In this document: piece by piece, positions 1-5,280 of the stretch
How positions within the stretch are numbered: the stretch's first letter is position 1
Layout: every line of letters begins with the position of its first letter
Origin: Streptomyces lilacinus
GTDB taxonomy: Bacteria; Actinomycetota; Actinomycetes; Streptomycetales; Streptomycetaceae
Assembly: GCA_000715685.1 (NCBI GenBank)
Contig: KL569381.1
Span: 37,082-44,176, forward strand
DNA length: 7,095 nt
Direction of reading: 5' to 3'
Program-made: the position numbers and the translations under genes
Notes under the pieces: generated by a model
Seen by the model: only the letters and a program-made list of their open reading frames with translations
What the model was told of the DNA's origin: nothing
Database searches by the model: none

Positions 1-14
1 TGTATAAGAGACAG
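1..14 (+). other. Nextera/Tn5 transposase adapter remnant
   Basis: The first 14 bases, TGTATAAGAGACAG, are identical to the 3' part of the 19-base Tn5 mosaic end used in Nextera tagmentation libraries (AGATGTGTATAAGAGACAG). It sits exactly at the contig edge, is AT-rich against a very GC-rich background, and lies inside what would be the cyclase reading frame. It is untrimmed adapter, not genome sequence; real DNA begins at base 15. Confidence 0.96.
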
Positions 15-1126
15 GGCCGAGCCCGGCCCAGCACGGACCACACGGAGGTCTGCCGGAGCCGTGCGTGGCCTTGGGCGTGCTGCCAGGCCCGCGGGCGCTG
101 CCGTTCGCGCAGTAGATCAGCCAGGTACGACGGGGAGGCGGACAACAGCCCATCTCCAGCGACGCCCGTCAGGTGCACGCCCGGCGCCGTCTGGTGGGCG
201 ATCACGGCGTCCAGGACAGTTCGCTTGACCGCCGCTGAGACCGCGAACGCGTTCGGTGTGTCGGTGAACGGTAGGGCGGACACGTCGTCCAACCCCGCGT
301 AGTAGACCGTGTCCGTGGCACCGGGCACCTTCTGGTGGCGCAGCTGGGGCACCACGGCGGCCGTCCGCTGCGCATAGGCGAGATCGTCGTCCCGCAGCCG
401 TTCATCAGCGAACGTCACCGCTGTCACTGGCCGGTGCCGGGCTGCCAAGCAGGCCAACGTGGTGGAGTCCAGGCCCGCGAGGTCCGCGCTCACCGGGCGA
501 CCGTCCATGCGGACCGCGACCGCTTCGGCCAGGGCCGCCCGCACGGTCGGCGCCGCCTCGCGCAGGTTCACCGGGTCGTACTCGGCCGGCTCATAGCGAA
601 CGGCCCGGGCGCCTTCGGGGGTGATCTGAAGCAGGTGCCCGGTCGGCACCCGGCTCACGGTGCGGAACAGGCTCCGGAAGGCCAGGACATCGGGCTGGCC
701 GAACGCCAGGTGCGCCGCGAGCGTGATGGGATCGGCCGGTGCCCCGTCCAGCGCCGCGAGGGCTGTGGCGGAGGTCGCCCACCAGGTCCCGGCCTCCTCC
801 CGCCGGAAGTAGACCGGGTGCTGCCCCGACAGGTCCCCGATCACTACCAGCGTCGGGCCGCTGCGGGCCACCACCAGGTAGGAGCCGGGCCATCGTGTCA
901 GCGCCCGCCACTGCTGCGCCCGCACGACGGGTAGGGCTTCCTCCAGCTGCCGGTCGCTGGCTCCGCACACCCCGATCACGGCCAGCACCACCGCCCTCGC
1001 CCCGGCCGTGCGGACCTGGCTCTCGGGCCAGCCGGCCGTCCACGTCTCGCCCAGCGCAGTCACCAGCCGTCCTGCCTGGGGCTGCCGGCTGGCCGGGCCA
1101 CCCTCCCATCCCGTGCACCACCGCAT
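15..1126 (-). CDS. Lasso peptide cyclase (asparagine synthetase-like), 3' end missing
   Basis: Predicted ATP-dependent macrolactam synthetase that adenylates the ring-forming Asp/Glu side chain of the lasso precursor and joins it to the core N-terminus in the cytoplasm. My own translation from ATG 1126 is open for 370 codons to the adapter; the family is usually about 600 residues, so the C-terminal part is lost. Residues 1-190 resemble the class-II glutamine amidotransferase-like N domain (GDLSGQHPVYF near 97-107), but the nucleophilic Cys2 is absent (MRWC), as expected for a cyclase that needs no glutaminase. The synthetase domain follows, with the pyrophosphate loop at 213-222 (SADLAGLDST) and a second ATP-site motif at 319-340 (LTGVAGDGLLSASPSYLADL). 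The loop is one residue shorter than the usual SGGLDS. The Shine-Dalgarno GGGAGG (1133-1138) lies 6 nt before the ATG. The gene is 98 nt downstream of the precursor and co-oriented, so co-transcription is likely. The family call is firm; activity is not proven. Confidence 0.9.
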
Positions 1127-1132
1127 CGTGAG

Positions 1133-1138
1133 CCTCCC
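1133..1138 (-). promoter_or_regulatory. Ribosome binding site of the lasso cyclase
   Basis: GGGAGG on the minus strand, 6 nt upstream of ATG 1126. It decides the start in favour of MRWCTGWEGG over an out-of-frame reading that begins a few bases away. Confidence 0.75.
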
Positions 1139-1178
1139 GACTCCCTCGTCCTCAAGACCGGACTTGATCTGCAACGGC

Positions 1179-1216
1179 CCGGGGCCGGGTGCGGCGAATA
1201 CCGCACCCGGCCCCGG
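1179..1216 (-). terminator. Strong hairpin between precursor and cyclase (attenuator/terminator)
   Basis: Bases 1179-1194 and 1201-1216 form a perfect 16-bp, nearly all G-C stem with a 6-nt loop (cgaata on the plus strand). It starts 9 nt after the precursor stop codon and no T-tract follows it on the minus strand. Stem-loops between the precursor and processing genes are known in lasso and other RiPP operons, where they let the short precursor mRNA accumulate in excess of enzyme mRNA. That role here is inferred; it could also act mainly as an mRNA 3'-end stabiliser. Confidence 0.75.
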
Positions 1217-1224
1217 CAGGTGGA

Positions 1225-1353
1225 TCAGGTGCCCTGCTTGTACTGGGTGTCGTCGACCGTGTCGAAGTTCTGGTTGCCGAGCGTCACCTCCGCGACAGCT
1301 CCGGCGTCCAGGACGACCGGCGCGGTGTAGGCCGGGGACTGGGTGATCTCCAT
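1225..1353 (-). CDS. Lasso peptide precursor
   Basis: A 42-residue precursor of a ribosomally made, post-translationally modified lasso peptide. The leader (residues 1-25) matches the leader-binding consensus YxxPxLxxxGxxxxxTx: Y9, P12, V14 in place of Leu, G18 and T24, the conserved Thr at position -2, then L25. Cleavage after L25 gives the predicted core GNQNFDTVDDTQYKQGT (17 residues): Gly1 is the usual ring-forming amine, and Asp9 is the only acidic residue at positions 7-9, giving a 9-membered Gly1-Asp9 macrolactam with an 8-residue tail. Tyr13 and Lys14 are the bulkiest tail residues and the natural guesses for steric plugs. There is no Cys, so it would be a class II (disulfide-free) lasso peptide. 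ATG 1351-1353 is chosen because a strong AAGGAGG lies 5 nt upstream; extension to earlier starts has no conserved leader. The cyclase follows on the same strand. I do not recognise this core as a named peptide. Confidence 0.93.
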   Translation of the reverse strand: MEITQSPAYTAPVVLDAGAVAEVTLGNQNFDTVDDTQYKQGT

Positions 1354-1358
1354 CGTTT

Positions 1359-1365
1359 CCTCCTT
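1359..1365 (-). promoter_or_regulatory. Strong ribosome binding site of the lasso precursor
   Basis: AAGGAGG on the minus strand, an almost full anti-16S match, 5 nt from the precursor ATG. It fixes the start of the short peptide and predicts high translation, as expected for a RiPP precursor. Confidence 0.85.
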
Positions 1366-1516
1366 CGTCACTTCGCCGTCTCGTGCACCACCTGATGGGC
1401 GCACGGCCAACGGGTTGTGCCGCCCTCTCAACGGCCCGGGAGGACCGCGCTTGTGGGCGCTCAATCAGTGAACTGCGAGGGCGAGTTGGGGGGTACCGTG
1501 TGGGCCTGGCGGAGAC

Positions 1517-1531
1517 GTATATCGCGTATAC
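1517..1531. promoter_or_regulatory. Inverted repeat GTATA-N5-TATAC, possible operator
   Basis: GTATATCGCGTATAC has half-sites GTATA and TATAC separated by tcgcg, centred about 20 nt before the regulator ATG. It is a local AT-rich spot in a GC-rich gap between divergent genes, the usual place for an operator or -10 region. Function is inferred from symmetry and position only. Confidence 0.4.
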
Positions 1532-1542
1532 CGAGGCTGGCC

Positions 1543-2916
1543 ATGACCAAGCGCACGCCGAACATGCAGCTCAAGGCCCTCATCGACGAGAAGAGGCTGC
1601 CGTACGAAACAATCGCTCACGTTGTCCGCATCGTCGCGGCGGAGTCGGGAGAGGTCTTACGCACCAACCGCTCCACCGTCGAGCACTGGATCTCCGGGGC
1701 CCAGCCCGCCGGGAACACCCCCCGGTACCTCGCTGAAGCCCTCTCCCGGCTGCTGGGTCGCCTGGTGACTGTGGACCACTTGGGCCTTTCCACAGGCCGT
1801 GGGGAAGATGACAGCATCGGACTGTCCCTCGGTCCCGACCCGGTCGAGACCCTGACCCTGATCGGGAAGGCAGACGTGAACCGACGACGCTTCCTCGCCT
1901 CCTCCGCCTACTCCGTCGCAGCCGCAGCCCTGCCACTGGGCTACCTCCACGACATCGCCGGCCGGGCCGCCGCGGCCCGCAGCGGCGCCGTCGCGGGAAA
2001 TGCCGAAGTCGCCGCCGTGCGCGACATGGTGCGGGTCTTCACAGACATGGACGAGCTCCACGGCGGGCAGCACGGCCGCTCGGCCCTGGTGCAGTACCTG
2101 ATGTCCGACGTCGCCACCCTGTGCCGGGGGCGCTTCCGCACCGAGGATGCCCGCCGCCAGATGCTCTCTGCCGCCGCCTCGGGCGTGCACCTGGCGGGAT
2201 GGAAGAGCTATGACGCCGGAGAACAAGGGCTCGCACAGCGGTACTACTTGCAGTCGTACGCGCTCGCCACCGAGTCAGGCATCCCCGGCCATGACGGCTT
2301 CGTCATGCGGACGATGTCCCAGCAGGGCATGAAGATCCACCGCGCCGAGCACTGCCTGGCCCTGGCCGAGACCGGCCTGGACAGAGCCAAAGGCCACGTC
2401 GACCCCGCCACCGAAGCCCTCTTCCACATCACCTACGCCCACGCCCTGTCCAAGACCAACCAGCGCCAGCAAGCCGTCCGTGCAGTCGAGCGCGCGCGGG
2501 CCTGCCTCGATGCGGCCAAGGGCGATCCCACGCCCTTCTGGGCCCTGGCCTGGGGACCGGTGGAAGCCACGGTCCGTTCCCGTACGGCCAAGGTCTTCGC
2601 CACCCTGGGTGACCCCCGTAACGCTGCCCAGCAGTACGCCCGCGCCGCTGCCAGCCGCCCGCCGGGCACCTACGCGCGCATCATCGCCCTCGACCTGGTC
2701 GCCCAAGCCGAACTCCAAGCCGGCCAAGGCGCCATCGAGGAGGCATGCGCCACCTGGGGCCGGGCCATGGACCACATGGACGGCGTCGCCTCCGTCCGCA
2801 CCCGCAAGGCTGTCAGGAACATGCGTCGCGATCTGACCCGCTTCCGGGCACGTGGTCTGCGCTGCGCGGCCGAGCTCGACGAGCGTGGGCGTGACTTCCT
2901 CACCGCCCACCGCTGA
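1543..2916 (+). CDS. NsdA-like regulatory protein (helix-turn-helix plus TPR-like helices)
   Basis: A 457-residue protein. Residues 7-82 follow the pattern found in Streptomyces NsdA-type regulators: LKALIDEKRLPYETIA, then RTNRSTVEHWISG, then PRYLAEALSRLLGRLVT and HLGLS. This looks like a divergent Xre-like helix-turn-helix. A linker leads to DVNRRRFLASSAYSVAAAALPLGYL (111-135), a Tat-signal-like twin-arginine plus hydrophobic stretch that recurs in this family but is internal, so export is doubtful. The rest (about 155-440) is alpha-helical and Ala-rich with TPR-like repeats (for example 220-245, 290-322 and 350-410). NsdA represses antibiotic production and sporulation in S. coelicolor; this paralogue's target is unknown. 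ATG 1543 is preferred because homology starts just after it and GAGG lies 6 nt upstream; in-frame GTG 1417 and GTG 1498 would add unconserved residues. It is divergent from the lasso operon, so local control is plausible but unproven. Confidence 0.82.
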   Translation: MTKRTPNMQLKALIDEKRLPYETIAHVVRIVAAESGEVLRTNRSTVEHWISGAQPAGNTPRYLAEALSRLLGRLVTVDHLGLSTGRGEDDSIGLSLGPDPVETLTLIGKADVNRRRFLASSAYSVAAAALPLGYLHDIAGRAAAARSGAVAGNAEVAAVRDMVRVFTDMDELHGGQHGRSALVQYLMSDVATLCRGRFRTEDARRQMLSAAASGVHLAGWKSYDAGEQGLAQRYYLQSYALATESGIPGHDGFVMRTMSQQGMKIHRAEHCLALAETGLDRAKGHVDPATEALFHITYAHALSKTNQRQQAVRAVERARACLDAAKGDPTPFWALAWGPVEATVRSRTAKVFATLGDPRNAAQQYARAAASRPPGTYARIIALDLVAQAELQAGQGAIEEACATWGRAMDHMDGVASVRTRKAVRNMRRDLTRFRARGLRCAAELDERGRDFLTAHR

Positions 2917-3284
2917 GCATCACGACCCGTCACCACTCACAAAGGCGGCGCTATGCACTCGCTCACATCTGCGCGTTCGACAAGCGCCGGGCCGAGAAGG
3001 GCATCACTCAATTTCCTTCACGTAGCGGCAATTTACAGGTGTTGACATAGTTACGGGCACATAAGGAAACGGTCCTCGGGTAGCCGCTGGTCCAAGCCGC
3101 CCCTGGGTGGTTCACCCTCCCGACATGCAGCTGCGGCCGGCTCTGTCCCTGAAACCGCACAGCGTGAGCCGCTTCTACAGCTCGCCGTTGTCAGTGGTGC
3201 GTGCTATCCGCGCGCGTGCGAGCGAAAGGCTGCGACCGGTCGCGTCACGGGCATCGTGAGTGACGCCTGCCCGGCTTGCGCCGA
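2917..3284. other. Intergenic gap with AT-rich patch and small palindromes
   Basis: These 368 bases lie between two genes that converge on it. I see no credible gene: the short ORFs (30 and 44 codons) lack ribosome sites and recognisable sequence. The stretch around 3005-3070 is noticeably richer in A/T and includes TTGACA (3042-3047), but no -10 hexamer stands at 16-18 nt. A small hairpin, GGGTG-gtt-CACCC, lies at 3105-3117. No tRNA-like fold or attachment-site repeat was recognised. Confidence 0.5.
3232..3266 (-). terminator. Palindrome and hairpin downstream of the membrane-protein gene
   Basis: A perfect 12-base palindrome, GCGACCGGTCGC (3232-3243), is followed by an inverted repeat, GCGTCAC (3242-3248) with GTGACGC (3260-3266), whose interior can alternatively pair as TCACG/CGTGA. 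It begins 19 nt after the stop of the leftward membrane-protein gene, where a terminator is expected. There is no T-run, which is common in actinomycete terminators. Confidence 0.45.
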
Positions 3285-4310
3285 CTATGGCCGCTGCACG
3301 CCACGCACAGCATCAAGGATGTCCAGGCCCGCCCGGACTCGTGATCCGTAGAGCAGAATCAGGGTAAGCACGCCAGAGCCGCCGACTACGTACGGCGTGA
3401 GGGCATCCGGCACACCTATCTGGTGCGCCCCAATAGCGGCCCCGGTCGTCAGCACGGCTACCCCGGCGAGACGTAATGGCTCCCAGTTGGGCGCTCTCAC
3501 GCTCTGGGTCAGCTGCTCCTCGTCGAGGAGTGCCCCAACCCGCCCCTCCGCGTAACGCTCAGCAATCGTCATGAGTAGGTCCGCGAGATGGAGAAGGGCC
3601 GCATCTGGATCGTCGTCTATCCGGTTTTCAGCAGCTCGCAGCTCCGCCACGACACGGGCTGCGTGGTGCCTCAGCGCCTTGTGGCGCCACGAAACACGCG
3701 GCACGGTCCCCCGCAGGTAACGAGCGCGCCGTACCGCGCTCTCAGCAATCCGAAGGCGTTGAGGAAGGGCGATGAGTGATCTACCCCATTCGCAGTCAGC
3801 GCCTGGGAGTGCATCCACACATGCGGTAGCCGTGGCCGTGAACGTGTGAACCGGCCAGTACCGAATTACGTGTAGCCGCCCATTCCCCGTGGCCCAGCTG
3901 ATCATCCTTGCACGGCAGAACTGGACCGAGTTACTCACGAAGACCATGAACATAGCGACGATGACGACACCGTGAGCGCCCCATTCCCAACCCTGGGGAG
4001 CGGCGCCGAGTCCCACCGGCCTGAGTACCCACCTAGACACGGCCAGTGCGACTGGCAAGCCGAACGACGGATGCCAACCGCTCGCACCAGCCGCCACGAA
4101 GGCAACCAGGGCCAGCAGGACGGTGATGCCGAATGCGTGCTCCAGGCCCACCACGATGGGCTGAAACCACGCCGACTGTGCCCGTTCAACCACGCCTGAC
4201 ACTTGGCGATTCGGCCCCAAGCGTTCAACAGTTCTATGCAGCCCACGGCGGGCTGCTGCGGCACGTAACCGCTGTTGCTCAGCCCACACGGCCTGCGTGC
4301 GCTCCATCAC
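3285..4310 (-). CDS. Hypothetical multi-pass membrane protein
   Basis: I do not recognise this 341-residue protein. Predicted hydrophobic helices lie near residues 59-75 (FGITVLLALVAFVAAGA), 83-102, 113-128 (GVVIVAMFMVFVSNSV), 280-298 (LAGVAVLTTGAAIGA) and 304-322 (YVVGGSGVLTLILLYG). A basic Arg-rich N-terminus (residues 10-45) precedes the first helix. A soluble, charged, helical segment of about 150 residues (129-279), with several Arg/Ala-rich helices, separates the two membrane groups. Codon bias is good throughout, supporting a real gene. The start is GTG 4310 or the adjacent ATG 4307, in the run GTGATG; no clear Shine-Dalgarno is visible, and a stop lies in frame 16 codons upstream. It is divergent from the cysteine-rich gene across a repeat-rich region. 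A sensory, transport or exclusion role could be imagined, but nothing in the sequence shows one. Confidence 0.75.
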   Translation of the reverse strand: MMERTQAVWAEQQRLRAAAARRGLHRTVERLGPNRQVSGVVERAQSAWFQPIVVGLEHAFGITVLLALVAFVAAGASGWHPSFGLPVALAVSRWVLRPVGLGAAPQGWEWGAHGVVIVAMFMVFVSNSVQFCRARMISWATGNGRLHVIRYWPVHTFTATATACVDALPGADCEWGRSLIALPQRLRIAESAVRRARYLRGTVPRVSWRHKALRHHAARVVAELRAAENRIDDDPDAALLHLADLLMTIAERYAEGRVGALLDEEQLTQSVRAPNWEPLRLAGVAVLTTGAAIGAHQIGVPDALTPYVVGGSGVLTLILLYGSRVRAGLDILDAVRGVQRP

Positions 4311-4399
4311 GCGCCGAGCATGGCAGCCTGACCGATTGGGCGTGCGCCATATCCATCAAGCCGATCTCAGGAACTTGAGCTGGCGAGGCTCCACAGGAC

Positions 4400-4499
4400 G
4401 GGGACGCGGGGGACGCCGGTACGGGCTTCCTCTCTTACCTCTTCTCCCTCCTTCTCCCAGAACAGAGAGGAGGGGGATTACAGCGTCCCCCGCGTCCCC
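4400..4499. repeat. Perfect 17-base inverted repeat with nested stem
   Basis: The arms GGGGACGCGGGGGACGC (4400-4416) and its exact reverse complement (4483-4499) flank a 66-base interior. Nested inside is an 8-base pair of arms, TCCTCTCT (4428-4435) and AGAGAGGA (4464-4471). The whole could form a long stem-loop in RNA or a cruciform in DNA. Each outer arm is itself two tandem GGGGACGC units. Confidence 0.8.
4426..4477. repeat. Polypyrimidine tract followed by polypurine tract
   Basis: Plus-strand bases 4426-4458 are all pyrimidine except one A at 4437. They are followed by 4461-4477, all purine except one C. This sits inside the 17-base inverted repeat. Such asymmetric tracts can form hairpins or unusual DNA structures; the function here is unknown. 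Confidence 0.6.
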
Positions 4500-4700
4500 T
4501 TCGTAGGCGCTTTCACTCGATTCCGCAGGTCAGGTGGCCCTTGGGGCCGCCTGTCGCGCGTCCCCTTGGCCGTACCCCGGCGTCCCCTGCCGTCCTCTGG
4601 CACGTGGTCTTGACCGTCTACGAGGCGAGGTTGACCGGCTGTGCTGGGCCCGATCTTCAGATCTGTCCCATGTGCCACGCTGCTCAGCTACCGTCCCATC

Positions 4701-5045
4701 ATGAAGTCCAAAGTCGCCGACACCACCGCAGCATGCAACTGCCCTGCGAAGGAGAGCATCTGCCAGAACTGCAAGGGCGAAGGGTGGCTAACGGCACTGC
4801 CCGAGGACGGGCGTCGACGGGATAGCACTGGTAGCTGCCCGTCGTGCGCTGGTCTCGGCGGGCACCACCTGCCGCACACATCGACATGCCCTGTGATGAA
4901 AGAGCACTCCGGCCTTCAGTACTACGCGCCACAGCTCATCAGCGATGATGGCAAGGTCACCTTCTACAGCACCGGCGACGCGTTGGCTGACCCGGACAAA
5001 CGGCGTCGTCTTGCAGAAATCCTCTTCGGACCACGTCCCCGTTGA
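4701..5045 (+). CDS. Small cysteine-rich protein with two DnaJ-type CxxCxGxG zinc motifs
   Basis: A 114-residue protein. It carries two copies of the DnaJ zinc-finger motif CxxCxGxG: C21-QN-C24-K-G-E-G and C46-PS-C49-A-G-L-G, plus Cys12, Cys14 and Cys63. The four motif cysteines could bind one zinc ion as in a DnaJ half-site. There is no J domain, so this is not a DnaJ chaperone. The C-terminal part (about 70-114) is charged and ends in Arg-rich DKRRRLAEILFGPRPR. ATG 4701 is chosen because the cysteine-rich part follows directly and codon bias begins there; GTG 4641 is an in-frame alternative. No Shine-Dalgarno is visible before 4701, so translation may be leaderless or the start may lie upstream. 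It lies beside the GGGGACG repeats and converges on the replication ATPase gene. Nucleic-acid or protein binding is an inference. Confidence 0.72.
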   Translation: MKSKVADTTAACNCPAKESICQNCKGEGWLTALPEDGRRRDSTGSCPSCAGLGGHHLPHTSTCPVMKEHSGLQYYAPQLISDDGKVTFYSTGDALADPDKRRRLAEILFGPRPR

Positions 5046-5113
5046 GGCACTCGGCGCCCACCTGCGGCAGCTCTGGGTCACACGCCCACCCGCCGCTTCC
5101 CGCACGCCTTCAG

Positions 5114-5142
5114 CCCGGCCACATTCGGAATGCAACGCCGGG
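5114..5142. terminator. Hairpin between convergent genes
   Basis: CCCGGC (5114-5119) pairs with GCCGGG (5137-5142), and an inner CATT-cgg-AATG (5122-5132) can stack inside. It lies about 70 bases after the stop of the cysteine-rich gene and beyond the end of the opposing ATPase gene, so it may stop transcription from either side. There is no T-tract. Confidence 0.45.
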
Positions 5143-5221
5143 ATGAGCGGCTGCGGGAAGTTCGTACGGTCGAGATCACCGGTCAGAGGACATCCGTCGT
5201 GCCCGGCGCGTCTCCGCACAT

Positions 5222-5260
5222 GCAGCCGCCCCGGGCGGCATCGGCTGCCTTCCGGGGCGG
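5222..5260 (-). terminator. GC-rich stem-loops downstream of the ATPase gene
   Basis: GCAGCCG (5222-5228) pairs with CGGCTGC (5242-5248), and inside it GCCGCC-ccg-GGCGGC (5225-5239) forms an alternative hairpin. CCGCCCC (5226-5232) can also pair with GGGGCGG (5254-5260). The cluster begins about 20 nt beyond the ATPase stop codon on the minus strand, the expected terminator position. Confidence 0.55.
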
Positions 5261-5280
5261 GTCGGGCCTCGTGGCCGCGC

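Larger units (their letters stand above)
1354..1542. promoter_or_regulatory. Divergent intergenic promoter region, lasso operon / regulator
   Basis: This 189-base gap separates the leftward lasso precursor from the rightward regulator, so it must hold promoters for both unless transcripts come from outside. I see no convincing -35/-10 pair on either strand. The only clear element is the GTATA-N5-TATAC palindrome near the regulator start. The region otherwise has typical high GC. Confidence 0.55.
4396..4596. repeat. Iteron-like cluster of GGGGACG / CGTCCCC units
   Basis: Units in minus-reading orientation (GGGGACG) start at 4400 and 4409, 9 bases apart, with a shortened GGACG at 4396. Units in plus-reading orientation (CGTCCCC) start at 4484, 4493, 4559 and 4581, with degenerate copies at 4571 (CGTACCC) and 4591 (CGTCCTC). 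The longer string CGCGTCCCCTT recurs exactly at 4491-4501 and 4557-4567, 66 bases apart. Regular 9-10 base spacing and mixed orientation suggest repeated protein-binding sites, such as iterons or operators. No cognate protein can be named from sequence. Confidence 0.6.
4311..4700. other. 390-base non-coding region rich in GGGGACG repeats
   Basis: The region separates a leftward membrane-protein gene from a rightward cysteine-rich gene, so it should hold their promoters. It contains a 17-base inverted repeat, further CGTCCCC units and a strand-asymmetric pyrimidine/purine tract. TTGACC occurs twice (4610-4615 and 4631-4636) and could serve as a -35 for the rightward gene; the palindrome CAGATCTG (4658-4665) follows. 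No -10 element is convincing. Confidence 0.55.

Noticed and set aside
335..1131. Overlapping open frames on both strands (plus 335-934 and 739-1131; minus 591-1121)
   Set aside because: They are shadows of the lasso cyclase read from ATG 1126 on the minus strand; their translations are Arg/Pro/Gly-rich without domains.
1417..1542. Upstream GTG start (1417) of the regulator
   Set aside because: The extra 42 residues do not resemble the family and the region is needed for promoters; ATG 1543 has GAGG at good spacing.
1657..2910. Long minus-strand frames (1657-2226 and 2275-2910)
   Set aside because: They lie antisense to the NsdA-like gene, which has the family-like sequence; GC-rich codon bias produces such open frames.
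2953..3045. 30-codon ORF starting MHSLTSARS after the regulator
   Set aside because: Poor ribosome site, no recognisable sequence, and it ends inside an AT-rich non-coding patch.
3042..3070. Complete sigma-70-like promoter starting at TTGACA
   Set aside because: The -35 is perfect, but no -10-like hexamer is present 16-18 nt downstream and no gene follows on that strand.
3125..3259. 44-codon ORF on the plus strand in the gap
   Set aside because: No ribosome site, weak codon bias, and it runs into the palindromes near 3232-3259.
4396..4596. CRISPR array
   Set aside because: Units are only about 7-11 bases with uneven spacing and mixed orientation; there are no uniform spacers and no cas genes.
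4478..4678. 66-residue minus-strand ORF through the repeat region
   Set aside because: Its content (KGT-R repeats) simply reflects the GGGGACG units; no ribosome site or family resemblance.
4641..5045. DnaJ chaperone
   Set aside because: Only two CxxCxGxG motifs, no J domain, no Gly/Phe region and no client-binding domains.
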